Shown: positions 18,327 through 26,896 of the stretch, one piece after another
Layout: each line of letters begins with the position of its first letter
Position numbering within the stretch: the first letter of the stretch is position 1
Assembly: GCA_021797355.1 (NCBI GenBank)
Contig: JAJZZX010000001.1
Location: forward strand, 492,054 to 556,053
Direction of reading: 5' to 3'
Length of the DNA: 64,000 bases
From: Thermoplasmata archaeon
Lineage (GTDB): Archaea > Thermoplasmatota > Thermoplasmata > Thermoplasmatales > Thermoplasmataceae
The notes under the pieces: model-generated
Told to the model about the DNA's origin: nothing
What the model saw: only the letters and a program-made list of their open reading frames with translations
The model's database searches: none
Translations under genes and position numbers: made by a program

Positions 18327-19125
18327 AATTGGCCTCTATGCTGTGGTATTTATCCTTGCGGTAATTTTTGTTTACCCGCTTTATGTATTGTTTCTGATCT
18401 CCTTTGTCCCTGTCACATATACGTTTGGTCAAATATACCCCGCACAGTTTCCTGTGGCCCTCACCTTACAGAATATTATTACGTCATTTCACACTGTGAG
18501 CCTGGTTAATCCGCTAATACGTAGCTTTGAGGTAGCCCTAATGGTGGCTACCCTCTCGCTTGCCATGGGCATTCCTGCCGGGTATGGTCTGAGCAAGATA
18601 AAGTCTGGAATAGCCAACATCATAGTTGTCCTGCTTTTCTTTGTCAACATGATGCCCGGCATCGTCGTAGCCATACCCATTGCTGCTGAATTCATCAGAG
18701 TGGGGCTTTACGACAACCTTGTTGGAATCGCGTTATCGCAGGAGCTAGTTGTTTTGCCACTCTCTGTTTTCATAATGCTTGGCGGCTTCAGGTCTATCCC
18801 CAAGGATCTTGATAATCAGGCACGAGTTGACGGTGCTGGTCTGCTAACCTCCTTGGGTCGAATTTCCATACCCCTTGTCGTTCCGGCAGTAATAGTCACC
18901 TTTCTTCTGTCATGGATGACGTCATGGGATGAGTTCACATACGCAGTCATAATATCACCAGGAAACCCAACGTTTCCCGTCCAGCTCTACAATTACGTTA
19001 CCAGGGCACTGCCATATGAAGCCAGTGCATTTGCTCTTATTGTGACCATCCCAGTCATAATACTTGCCGCAATTTTGCAAAAATACCTTAAGGGAGAGTA
19101 TCTCACGGGAGGATTAGTAGGATGA
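18313..19125 (+). CDS. ABC sugar-type importer permease (MalG-like)
   Basis: 270-residue permease with six predicted membrane helices and the EAA loop in NQARVDGAGLLTSLGRISIP. It pairs with the preceding MalF-like protein to form the translocation path of a CUT1-type importer. Its start overlaps the upstream gene by 14 bp and its stop overlaps the ATPase start by 4 bp, which supports coupled expression. Confidence 0.88.
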   Translation: MQVREIGLYAVVFILAVIFVYPLYVLFLISFVPVTYTFGQIYPAQFPVALTLQNIITSFHTVSLVNPLIRSFEVALMVATLSLAMGIPAGYGLSKIKSGIANIIVVLLFFVNMMPGIVVAIPIAAEFIRVGLYDNLVGIALSQELVVLPLSVFIMLGGFRSIPKDLDNQARVDGAGLLTSLGRISIPLVVPAVIVTFLLSWMTSWDEFTYAVIISPGNPTFPVQLYNYVTRALPYEASAFALIVTIPVIILAAILQKYLKGEYLTGGLVG

Positions 19126-20105
19126 CAGCAAAATTGGAACTTAGGAATTTGACGCAGATATTCGGACAGAAAGTGGTTCTCGATCATCTCAATCTTGCAA
19201 TAGAGGACGGAGAGTTCTTTGTAATATTGGGCCCTTCTGGAACAGGAAAATCGACATTGCTTAGAACCATAGTCGGTATAGAAAGGCCAGTTTCCGGTCA
19301 GATATTTGTTGACGGGCGTGATGTCACTGGCCTACCTCCTAACAAGCGTGATATTTCCATGGTTTTCCAGAACTACGCTCTTTACCCCAATATGACCGTA
19401 TTTCAAAATATAGCGTTCCCACTTAAGATGGCAGGACTGGACAAAAACAGCATTAAGGAAAAGGTAACTGAAATTGCTACAAAACTCAATATAGTTTCAG
19501 AACTGGACAAGAACGTTACACTTCTCAGTGGAGGCCAGAAACAGAGGGTGGCACTGTGCCGCGCTCTGGTAAGGAATCCGGCAATGTTCCTGCTTGATGA
19601 GCCACTTAGCAACCTGGATGCAAGAGTTCGCTACACAGCCAGGGAAGAGCTTAGGAAGATACAGAAGGAATTCGATCAGACTTTCGTATATGTTACACAC
19701 GATCAGAGTGAGGCACAGAACCTCGCCGACAGAGTCGGGGTGCTGAGAAACGGAAAAGTGGAGCAAATTGGTTCATACAGGGATCTGTATGAAAAGCCTT
19801 CGACAAAGTGGGTCGCCGATTTCATAGGAGAATATCCCATGAATTTTATAGACGGTCCCCTAATGGGGCTGGACGAAAGTTTGGAAATAGGCTTTAGAGC
19901 TTACTGGGTTGAAACCGGATCTGGTGATCTAGAAGCAACAGTCATGGCTTCAGAGCTTGTTCACGAGACCTATTTTGTATATGCAAAGATGGGTGATCGC
20001 AATCTCGTTCTGAAATCATCATTCAGGCCTGAAAACGGTTCTCGGGTTTCCTTCAGTGTAAAGAAATTCAATATTTATAAGGATGGGAAAATAGTGGAAA
20101 ACTAG
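19122..20105 (+). CDS. ABC importer ATPase (MalK/UgpC-type)
   Basis: 327-residue nucleotide-binding subunit. It has Walker A GPSGTGKST (residues 37-45), the Q-loop in VFQNYALYPNMTV, the ABC signature LLSGGQKQRVALCRALV, Walker B MFLLDEP with the D-loop SNLD, and the switch histidine in YVTHDQSEA. A C-terminal regulatory/OB-like domain (about 235-327) is shorter than in MalK. It energises uptake through the two permeases directly upstream. The substrate is probably a sugar or glycoside, by family; it is not identified. Confidence 0.92.
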   Translation: MTAKLELRNLTQIFGQKVVLDHLNLAIEDGEFFVILGPSGTGKSTLLRTIVGIERPVSGQIFVDGRDVTGLPPNKRDISMVFQNYALYPNMTVFQNIAFPLKMAGLDKNSIKEKVTEIATKLNIVSELDKNVTLLSGGQKQRVALCRALVRNPAMFLLDEPLSNLDARVRYTAREELRKIQKEFDQTFVYVTHDQSEAQNLADRVGVLRNGKVEQIGSYRDLYEKPSTKWVADFIGEYPMNFIDGPLMGLDESLEIGFRAYWVETGSGDLEATVMASELVHETYFVYAKMGDRNLVLKSSFRPENGSRVSFSVKKFNIYKDGKIVEN

Positions 20106-20305
20106 CACATATTATTTCTCTTCGGATGTCGAGATTAGGCTTCAATAATTTTCCTGTCCCCACTGAAAAGGTCTCGAGTGTGTATTTTCCATATAATGGC
20201 GAGATTATGTAAATTTTGGAGTCAATCAATTTTAATCAGATGATTCATCATTAAAATAATCTAAAGAAAAATGAAAAAATTGGCTTTTAAATATATTTGG
20301 GAATT
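20106..20305. other. Convergent intergenic spacer
   Basis: 200 bp between the ATPase stop and the convergent stop of the binding-protein gene. It is A+T-rich, with no open frame of note and no stable hairpin recognised by eye. Confidence 0.4.
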
Positions 20306-21745
20306 TTAGACTTCAAGGGGCTTGTAGCTTCCATTCTCGTAGTTGGACGCCACCGTTGGACCGTAGTTTGACTCCAGGAAGTTGTAAAGCTGCTGGTTTT
20401 CATGACTCAAGACGCTCGCAATCTGTGTGTAGCTTCCGCCATCAACTATGAGAGTTGTCCATGCATCGTCTATGAGTGTCTGCCATTCGGATATCCATGG
20501 AACCGGTGTCCTTAGAAAAACACCCTCCTTGATTGCCTGTTCTGATACGTTTGCAACAGAGACGTTGTTCTCGACCTTCATTCCTAGAGCCGTCAGGTTA
20601 ACTGATCCAGGCCATTGATAGTCCATTACAGTGTACTTATTGCTAGCAAGTCCTTTATAGGTGGCCCAGTACGAAGTCTTATATTCTGGGCTGAAGTATT
20701 TGCTCAGGTTATAGATGTATTCCATTGCCTGAATATCCCCGGTATCATTGAAATTCAGGGGATTCCCTCCAAACTGTACCATCCACTGGTAAAGTTCGGT
20801 TGCAGTGCTTGCTCCTCCGTGACCCTGGAAATTTATCATTCCGATTCCGTACTTGTTATAGAGAATCTTAGCGTCTGTCAGCAGGGCGCTGTCGTTATTG
20901 GGTAGGTTGGAAATTCCGGCATTCTTCAGGGCAGTATAGTTTATCCAGACTAGCGGGATGTTTACCCTCTCTGTAATGAAGTATATGCCACCAAATACTG
21001 CTGTCTCGTAGTTTGTAACCTGGGATATGGACGATATAATGTCGCTGGGCATTACTGTAGATGCCATGCTGGTCAGGTTTGCAAGATCATTGTCGTAAAA
21101 CAGTGTTCCAACATCAAGATTGTCAATGCTCATTACTATCGCCCTTGAGATTGCGAAGCTAGATCCACTTCCTGTCCCAGCAGCTTCAAATGACTGAACT
21201 CCAGAAACAATATCTGTAGCAGGCTCGTTCACGTAGTCAACCTTAATATTTTTGAACTCGCTTTGGAAAGCATTAATAATGCCCTGCACAAATGTGGCGT
21301 CAGTTGGAGTGATATCGTCATAGTAGTATATTGTAACAGTGGCATTGGACGCAGAATATATGCTGCTGTCAAAGGAATTCTGGGAAGCGCTCATTCCACC
21401 GTAAGCATTCTTGTCCACTGGTATGAAGCCGGTGGCATTAAGGTATTCTTGCTGTACATAGGGGGACATCATGTACGCTAAAAACTGCTCAATGGCGGTC
21501 ATGTCAGGAGATCCCCTCGCTACAGCAAGAACATCTCCGCCCACCAGATGTGCACTGTTATTCACTCCTGCCGGGCCGGGATATACCGCAAGGTATTGTG
21601 GCTGGGTAGTTGTAGGGGTAGTCTTAGGTTTGCTAAGTTCATATCCTACAACCGAACCCACCACAATGATCACAATGGCAACTGCAATTATTGCACCTAG
21701 GGTTTTACTAGGCATTTTTTTCTTTTCGGGTTGAGGTTGTTCCAT
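20306..21745 (-). CDS. ABC extracellular solute-binding protein with rearranged segment order
   Basis: 479-residue membrane-anchored binding protein for the adjacent ABC importer. It has a charged N-terminus, one hydrophobic anchor (residues 16-34) and a Thr/Pro-rich linker (38-50). Residues 51-125 (GGDVLAVARGSP, YMMSPYVQQEYLNATGFIPV) are the part that in MalE-like proteins lies in the C-terminal half, after the MTINGPWA-type strand. The usual N-terminal segment (ATVTIYYYDDITPTDATF) starts only at about 136. Near residue 395 (YTVMDYQWPGSVNL) the chain runs straight into the C-terminal segment (LRTPVPWISEWQTLID) with the middle part missing. The order is therefore B-A-C instead of A-B-C. Many N-x-S/T sites suggest surface glycosylation. 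Confidence 0.85.
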   Translation of the reverse strand: MEQPQPEKKKMPSKTLGAIIAVAIVIIVVGSVVGYELSKPKTTPTTTQPQYLAVYPGPAGVNNSAHLVGGDVLAVARGSPDMTAIEQFLAYMMSPYVQQEYLNATGFIPVDKNAYGGMSASQNSFDSSIYSASNATVTIYYYDDITPTDATFVQGIINAFQSEFKNIKVDYVNEPATDIVSGVQSFEAAGTGSGSSFAISRAIVMSIDNLDVGTLFYDNDLANLTSMASTVMPSDIISSISQVTNYETAVFGGIYFITERVNIPLVWINYTALKNAGISNLPNNDSALLTDAKILYNKYGIGMINFQGHGGASTATELYQWMVQFGGNPLNFNDTGDIQAMEYIYNLSKYFSPEYKTSYWATYKGLASNKYTVMDYQWPGSVNLTALGMKVENNVSVANVSEQAIKEGVFLRTPVPWISEWQTLIDDAWTTLIVDGGSYTQIASVLSHENQQLYNFLESNYGPTVASNYENGSYKPLEV

Positions 21746-22036
21746 GTTTTTGCCAACAAAATCATCTTTTAAAATATTTTCCGTCCGGGCAGGGCAGAAT
21801 TATTGCGCTAATGCTGCATAACAAACATTGGTGTTATTATATAATTTTTACAATTAAAATTATTTTCTTTAGAGTGATATTGAAAGCCAAAACCTTAAGA
21901 TTAACGAATGAAGCATAAGGTCACCTGGTAAGTCAAAAATCAGACGGTACTCAATTAGAAGGCACCGTCCTTGGTAAGGTCTCATTAAAGGGCTATGGTA
22001 ATTAATTTCAAATTTGATTAGCTATATGGTAAAGGG
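21746..22036. promoter_or_regulatory. Divergent spacer, binding protein / isocitrate dehydrogenase
   Basis: 291 bp, strongly A+T-rich in 21830-21870. A 6-bp inverted repeat (gacggt ... accgtc, about 21952-21980) with a 16-nt loop precedes icd. Its role is unknown. No gene was found. Confidence 0.3.
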
Positions 22037-23500
22037 ATGAAAGCAAATTCTGTGTCAGCGAATGAGGTGCCGATAACAGTCGCATATGGTGATGGTATTG
22101 GTCCTGAGATAACGAATGCCACTCTGAAGATAATCACAGCAGCCGGCGCAAGGCTCAAAATTGAGGAAATAAAGGTTGGAGAGGAAGTATATAAAAAAGG
22201 GATCTCCTCAGGAATAGAACCATCCGCATGGGAATCACTGAGAAGAACACGTGTTTTTCTGAAGGCTCCTATAACAACACCAGAGGGCGGAGGCTACAAG
22301 AGTCTCAATGTCACCATAAGAAAGACACTGGGCCTTTATGCTAATGTGAGGCAATGCCCTTCTTACTATCCGTTTGTAAGTACCAAACATCCAAAGATGG
22401 ATGTAGTAATAATAAGGGAGAATGAAGAAGATCTTTACGGGGGAATCGAGCACAGGCAGACTGGCGATGTGGTGCAGTGCCTTAAACTGATTTCCAGGCC
22501 TGGTTCGGAAAGGCTGATAAGATACGGCTTTGAATACGCAAAGAGATACGGAAGGCGAAAAGTTACCTGTTTTACTAAGGATAATATAATGAAGATGACT
22601 GATGGCCTGTTCCATAAGGTTTTCGATGAAGTAGCCAAGGAATATCCAGATATACAGAGCGAGCACTGGATAGTGGATATTGGAGCGGCAAAACTGGCGG
22701 ATAAACCAGAGGACTTTGACGTGATCGTGCTTCCAAACCTCTACGGCGATATTCTTTCAGATGTAGCTGCCCAGATTGCAGGATCAGTCGGGCTGGCAGG
22801 AAGCGCGAACATTGGCGACAATGTCGCAATGTTTGAGGCAATTCACGGATCGGCACCTAGAAGGGCTGGCCAAAATGTGGCAAATCCATCTGGCCTTCTG
22901 CTGGCGGCAGTGCAAATGCTCGTCCATATTGGGCAGGGTGAAGTAGCCACGCGGGTCCATAATGCCTGGCTTAAAACAATAGAAGATGGCATACACACGT
23001 ATGATATCTTTAACCCCGAAATTTCAAAGAAGAAAGTGGGAACAAGAGAATTCGCAGATGCGGTTATAGAGAGGCTAGGTATGCGGCCAACAATACTGAA
23101 ACCAGTGGAATATCCATCTAGGTCAGACCCAATAACGGTTAGACTTAGTTCTAGGCCAAGGGAAAAGAAGGAACTTGTTGGTGTGGATGTTTTTCTTGAT
23201 TGGCAGGGCCAGCCTGAGGAGCTCGGAAAATCTCTTGAAAACATTGCCACGGGAAAACTAAAACTTGTTATGATTACAAACAGGGGTACAAAGGTCTATC
23301 CAGATGGCCTTCCTGAAACATTTTGTGTGGACCACTGGAGATGCCGTTTCCAGGCGTCTTCAAATGAGAAAGAACTCAGGCATGAGGATATAATTGATCT
23401 TCTTTCAAAGCTTGTTAAGTCAGGCCTTCCGCCAGTTAAAACCGAAGGGCTCTACACATTTGGAGGGGTTCCAGGGTACTCGCTTGGGCAAGGGCAATGA
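22037..23500 (+). CDS. icd: Isocitrate dehydrogenase (NAD(P)), long form
   Basis: Oxidative decarboxylation of isocitrate to 2-oxoglutarate. The 487-residue protein has the beta-decarboxylating dehydrogenase core: AYGDGIGPEIT (residues 17-27), LNVTIRKTLGLYANVRQCPS (substrate Ser/Arg region), IIRENEEDLYGGIEH, the catalytic lysine in TKDNIMK, NLYGDILSDVAAQ for Mg2+ and EAIHGSAPR in the cofactor region. A C-terminal extension (about 350-487, ending GGVPGYSLGQGQ) resembles the long bacterial forms of the Thermus/Rickettsia type. The cofactor preference was not determined here. Confidence 0.9.
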   Translation: MKANSVSANEVPITVAYGDGIGPEITNATLKIITAAGARLKIEEIKVGEEVYKKGISSGIEPSAWESLRRTRVFLKAPITTPEGGGYKSLNVTIRKTLGLYANVRQCPSYYPFVSTKHPKMDVVIIRENEEDLYGGIEHRQTGDVVQCLKLISRPGSERLIRYGFEYAKRYGRRKVTCFTKDNIMKMTDGLFHKVFDEVAKEYPDIQSEHWIVDIGAAKLADKPEDFDVIVLPNLYGDILSDVAAQIAGSVGLAGSANIGDNVAMFEAIHGSAPRRAGQNVANPSGLLLAAVQMLVHIGQGEVATRVHNAWLKTIEDGIHTYDIFNPEISKKKVGTREFADAVIERLGMRPTILKPVEYPSRSDPITVRLSSRPREKKELVGVDVFLDWQGQPEELGKSLENIATGKLKLVMITNRGTKVYPDGLPETFCVDHWRCRFQASSNEKELRHEDIIDLLSKLVKSGLPPVKTEGLYTFGGVPGYSLGQGQ

Positions 23501-23913
23501 GCCAAGAGCTTCGCCAGAAACAAGCATTGGGAGACAATATGCACAATTTTCCATTTTTTTTAGAATTACAAAATAAGTCCCACATAAATTCAATTTAATC
23601 AGTCTTAATTTAGATACAGACGATTGGATTGACTTTTCACATAACTGGTATCTCAATACAGCAGCAACCAGCAAAAGTTCAGCTTCTTCATCGGTGCCAG
23701 TCTTAAAGTTACAATTATATCACAGGCCACGCTCACACAAAGCTCTTATTGGCTCATATTTCCACGCTACCTGCGGCCAGTGGTGATACTATGGCATATA
23801 AACCGATCAATTCCAGAAATGGCAATTCGGATAGAATCTTCATCTTCCATCTGTAATACTAATCTGCAAACGCCAAAATCTTTGAAGAATTAAATTTAGA
23901 GGTGCTAGAAGCG
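23501..23913. other. Gene-poor stretch with possible decayed minus-strand coding remnant
   Basis: 413 bp after icd. On the minus strand a frame between about 23600 and 23800 reads HWPQVAWKYEPIRALCERGL, stop, YNCNFKTGTDEEAELLLVAA and onward. It looks protein-like but is broken by in-frame TAG and TGA codons and has no start. It may be the remains of a small cysteine-containing protein. No family is recognised. Confidence 0.25.
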
Positions 23914-24072
23914 TTATTCCTTTTCCTCTTCTTGGGTCTCGTCTTCCTTTTTGAAGCCCTTAGCAAGGCCCTTCCCGAATTTTTTGGCGATCCCAACACC
24001 CTTCTGGGCAGCTTTTCCAATGACTTCCCCACTCTTTTCCGCTGCTCCGCTTGATTTCTTTTCCTCGGTCAT
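23914..24072 (-). CDS. 52-residue lysine/glycine-rich small protein
   Basis: Short gene below usual cut-offs, starting MTEEKKSSGAAEKSGEVIGK and ending ETQEEEKE. The central part (VIGKAAQKGVGIAKKFGKGL) can form an amphipathic, positively charged helix, flanked by acidic ends. The start is well supported: GGTG lies about 6 nt before the ATG, and a TATA-like gtatatag sits about 26-33 bp upstream. Function is unknown. The composition suggests nucleic-acid or membrane-surface contact, but this is only a guess. Confidence 0.6.
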   Translation of the reverse strand: MTEEKKSSGAAEKSGEVIGKAAQKGVGIAKKFGKGLAKGFKKEDETQEEEKE

Positions 24073-24422
24073 CTTAACACCTTTTTAAGTAACTCTTATC
24101 TCTATATACAGTTTGCCAGGCTTCCCAAAAGGCATACACTCATTATTGTGAGCGACAAGAGACTTAGAATTTTAATGTCAGGGAAAACAGTTGGCCGAGG
24201 TCATGAGGCACAACACATTCTGGACTCCTGGAGTATAAATAGAGATGACGCGGAGAAGCGAATATATTGGTAATTCTCTCTTATAGACCAATTTATCTCT
24301 CTTATATGGCTTATTATTCCATATTGATTTAGCAGTAATTTGCCCGATTTATATGTCAAAGTAGACCACAAAGAAGAAGCTTAAATAATGCCTTCGATTT
24401 GTTTACCATTCACATCCCTTTG
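24073..24422. other. Intergenic stretch with orphan TATA-like box
   Basis: About 350 bp without a convincing gene. A strong TATA-like tataaata near 24232-24240 is followed only by a 13-codon frame on the plus strand, and equally short frames on the minus strand. A small RNA is possible but nothing diagnostic is visible. Confidence 0.25.
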
Positions 24423-24638
24423 CTAGTTGATTATACAGAATTGTTCCATATATCTATTTTCACATAAAATGATGCAGTCTCTAAATTCATAACCACTGAC
24501 ATCGTAGAATGTGCCAAATCCCTTATTTTCAATAGCTAATTGGCCTAATTTCGCTTTACCTTTATGGTATATTTCAGGATGCACTCTCTGTAATTTTTCA
24601 GCAACCCAGTTTCCGATATGGAAACTGTGATATCTCAA
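24423..24638 (-). CDS. Hypothetical 71-residue protein, weakly supported
   Basis: Open frame starting from TTG (24638), reading MRYHSFHIGNWVAEKLQRVH at its start and ending RYMEQFCIIN. A TATA-like ttatatatt lies only about 10-15 bp before the TTG, which is too close for a leaderless start, and there is no ribosome-binding site. It may be a gene fragment. No family is recognised. Confidence 0.3.
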   Translation of the reverse strand: MRYHSFHIGNWVAEKLQRVHPEIYHKGKAKLGQLAIENKGFGTFYDVSGYEFRDCIILCENRYMEQFCIIN

Positions 24639-24740
24639 TAACCCAATATATAAAACAACCGGCTAATATTTTTCCAGTTTTAATCTCAACCAATAAGTTG
24701 ATTCAACTAAGGTTTATCTATTCCATTAAAATAGGAAACA

Positions 24741-25010
24741 ATGCGTCATGCCAGCCCAGAAGATATAAAAAAAATTGAATCTGTTATAATCCAATTGAGG
24801 GGGATGAGGGAACTCAGGGAAAGGAGTATTGGACACTTTTACTATAAAGGAATAAACGTCATTCATTTCCATGTTGACGGTGAAAGTTTGTATGCCGACA
24901 TCGGAAATCTGAGATTAAAAGTCGATACCTCTCCTGTTTCCAGCGAAAATCATAGAATTGTTGAAGAAATACGGGAATATATGAATCAAATCTCAATGAT
25001 GAAAAAATAA
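24741..25010 (+). CDS. Conserved-looking hypothetical protein, 89 aa
   Basis: Small soluble protein with alternating helix/strand character: MRHASPEDIKKIESVIIQL helix, GHFYYKGINVIHFHVDGESL strands, C-terminal helix HRIVEEIREYMNQIS. Codon use resembles that of the neighbouring genes. No family is recognised. It precedes a minus-strand tRNA-Leu and the KEOPS subunit Pcc1 gene, but is not clearly in an operon with either. Confidence 0.6.
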   Translation: MRHASPEDIKKIESVIIQLRGMRELRERSIGHFYYKGINVIHFHVDGESLYADIGNLRLKVDTSPVSSENHRIVEEIREYMNQISMMKK

Positions 25011-25083
25011 GTTTGTAATCAGTTGGTTTTTAAGTGCATTTACTCTCGAAATAGCTCATCCAGCTATGAAAACATTGAAAAAT

Positions 25084-25167
25084 GCGGAGGGCCGGATTCG
25101 AACCGGCGAATCCCTACGAAAACAGATCTTGAGTCTGTCGCCTTTAACCTGGCTCGGCAACCTCCGC
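25084..25167 (-). tRNA. tRNA-Leu (anticodon CAA)
   Basis: 84-nt class II tRNA with acceptor GCGGAGG/CCTCCGC. The anticodon stem-loop is CAGA-CTCAAGA-TCTG (anticodon CAA). A long variable arm and the T-arm GCCGGTTCGAATCCGGC follow. The 3' CCA is not encoded and no intron is present. Confidence 0.95.
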
Positions 25168-25229
25168 AACCCATAGGGTAAATACATAATCAATAAGATT
25201 ATTTCGCGTATCGTCATTAACCTCCATAA

Positions 25230-25439
25230 ATGGAAGTAGAATTGCGAATAGCAATGGAAGCTGATGAATGCAGAAATTTTTGTCAGGTTCTGAGTCCAGA
25301 CAATGATGATTCCATTGAGATGAAATGCATAGATACGGGAATCAGCATTTTAATTTTTAGCCTTAAAGCAACATCTCTTTACAATATTGTAGACGATTTC
25401 CTGAGATCGTATGAGGTATTCAAAAAAATAAGAGGATGA
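25230..25439 (+). CDS. pcc1: KEOPS complex subunit Pcc1
   Basis: 69-residue protein matching the small CTAG/Pcc1 family: an N-terminal strand MEVELRIAME, the characteristic LSPDN, a second strand set (SIEMKCIDTG, ISILIFSLKA) and the helical end SLYNIVDDFLRSYEVFKKI. Pcc1 is the dimerisation subunit of KEOPS, which makes the universal t6A37 modification of ANN-decoding tRNAs with Kae1, Bud32 and Cgi121. No other KEOPS gene is in the window. It is convergent with the TFB gene, 16 bp from its end. Confidence 0.82.
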   Translation: MEVELRIAMEADECRNFCQVLSPDNDDSIEMKCIDTGISILIFSLKATSLYNIVDDFLRSYEVFKKIRG

Positions 25440-25455
25440 AGGCGGAAGAGTGCCT

Positions 25456-26397
25456 TCACTGCTCCACATTTAGAGAAAGCTTCTCTGTAAGTTCCTTGTA
25501 ACGGTTCCTGATTGTCACCTCAGTGACTCCTGCTACTTCTGCAACAGCCCTCTGCGTGCGTCTTTCCTGAGTCAGCAATGATGCTATGTAAATTGCAGCC
25601 GCAGCAACCCCAGTCGGGCCTTTTCCAGAAGTGAGATCATTGTCTTCCGCCATCTTTAGTATCTCTGTAGCCTTCTTGCGAGCTTCCATGGAAAGTTTCA
25701 GCTTGCTGCAGAACCTGTTCACATAGTCGTCAGGTTTGGACGGCATTATATTGAGCTTAAGGTACCTACTCATTATTCTGTACGTTCTTCCTATCTCTTT
25801 TTTCTTGACTCTAGTAACAGATGCTATCTCGTCAAGAGTCCTTGGCACATTTGTAATCCTGCAGGCAGCATATATTGAACCGGCAACAACACCTTCTATG
25901 CTTCTTCCTCTGATCATATTCTGTTTAACTGCTTTTCTGTATATGACTGCAGCGGTCTCCCTTACATCGTTGGGTATGCTCAGATTAGAAGACATCCTCT
26001 CAAGTTCCTGAAGTGCCTGAGAAAGATTCCTCTCTGCCGCGTTAGATACTTTTATTCTTTTCTGCCATTTCCTTAGTCTGTACAGTTGCGCCCTGTTCCT
26101 GGTTGGAATAGATTTGCCATAAGAATCCTTGTTCTTCCACGAAATGTCTGTAGATAATCCCTTGTCGTGTATAGTGAATGTCATAGGCGAACCGGTTCTG
26201 GCCCTTGACTCGTTCTGCTCCGAATCGAAAGCCCTCCACTCTGGTCCCTGGTCTATGAAGCTTTCATCTATCACCAGGCCACAGTTATTGCATATCAGTT
26301 CACCTCTTTCGTAATCTCTTACGAGCTGGGTTGAACCGCATTCCGGGCATTTTTCTATCTCTTCAATTTTTTTCTTCTTTTCCGGGGTGTTTTCCAT
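25456..26397 (-). CDS. tfb: Transcription initiation factor TFB (copy 1)
   Basis: 313-residue archaeal TFIIB homologue that bridges TBP-TATA and RNA polymerase. It has an N-terminal zinc ribbon (C17, C20, C36, C39), a B-reader/linker with the conserved [11 protein letters not shown], and two cyclin folds, the second with [19 protein letters not shown]. The C-terminal helix-turn-helix [16 protein letters not shown] contacts the BRE. It shares an operon with Gar1 (gap 12 bp). A second TFB lies divergently at 26897, with strong similarity throughout. Confidence 0.95.
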   Translation of the reverse strand: MENTPEKKKKIEEIEKCPECGSTQLVRDYERGELICNNCGLVIDESFIDQGPEWRAFDSEQNESRARTGSPMTFTIHDKGLSTDISWKNKDSYGKSIPTRNRAQLYRLRKWQKRIKVSNAAERNLSQALQELERMSSNLSIPNDVRETAAVIYRKAVKQNMIRGRSIEGVVAGSIYAACRITNVPRTLDEIASVTRVKKKEIGRTYRIMSRYLKLNIMPSKPDDYVNRFCSKLKLSMEARKKATEILKMAEDNDLTSGKGPTGVAAAAIYIASLLTQERRTQRAVAEVAGVTEVTIRNRYKELTEKLSLNVEQ

Positions 26398-26409
26398 ACC
26401 ATATCCCTC

Positions 26410-26628
26410 CTAACATATCAGCCTTATTTTGGTATCAGGGCCGATTTCCTCGTTCACGCTCAGCAGTGCATATGGCGCCTTAACTGGACCAAATATCCTG
26501 GTTACCCGTCCTATGGTCCTGTTTTTGTCATCGACCGCCTTTGCTTTCATCTTTATGCATTTCGATAGTCTTACCACTATCTGCTTGTTCATCAAGTGAA
26601 CTACTTCAATGCTTTCTTCCATCTTCAA
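26410..26628 (-). CDS. gar1: H/ACA RNP component Gar1
   Basis: 72-residue Gar1-type beta-barrel protein: AKAVDDKNRTIGRVTRIFGP is the conserved strand-turn and VKAPYALL follows. Gar1 binds the catalytic domain of Cbf5 in H/ACA guide RNPs and promotes product release in rRNA pseudouridylation. The downstream TFB gene is the partner commonly seen with gar1 in euryarchaea. The start is ATG at 26628 or the in-frame ATG two codons later. Confidence 0.87.
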   Translation of the reverse strand: MKMEESIEVVHLMNKQIVVRLSKCIKMKAKAVDDKNRTIGRVTRIFGPVKAPYALLSVNEEIGPDTKIRLIC

Positions 26629-26896
26629 CTGAAGTATGACATAAAAGTATATAAATCTAACGTAAAGTTATTAAAAAGACTGCTGATCATATTAAAATGT
26701 TCATACGCCAACAGGGGCAGAGCCTGCGAATTCGAAAATATATATTTTTGGTCCTTTTCAATTATTGTAGTTCAATACAAAACAAAGTATTTAAAGCATA
26801 GTCAAAATCGATTAGTGAAATCTTAATATAGTGGATATGAAAAAGATTTAATATTAGCTTCTATGTCGTATTTAATAATTATCTGCAGGTGTTTTA
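26629..26896. promoter_or_regulatory. Divergent promoter region gar1-tfb1 / tfb2
   Basis: Very A+T-rich 268 bp separating the two TFB transcription units. Several TATA-like candidates are present on both strands (for example around 26640-26670 and 26820-26880). A ribosome-binding AGGTG lies about 7 nt before the second TFB ATG, so that transcript is leadered. Confidence 0.4.

Noticed and set aside
24177..24275. 32-codon plus-strand frame starting MSGKTVGRGHE
   Set aside because: No ribosome-binding site or suitably placed promoter; too short to support on its own.
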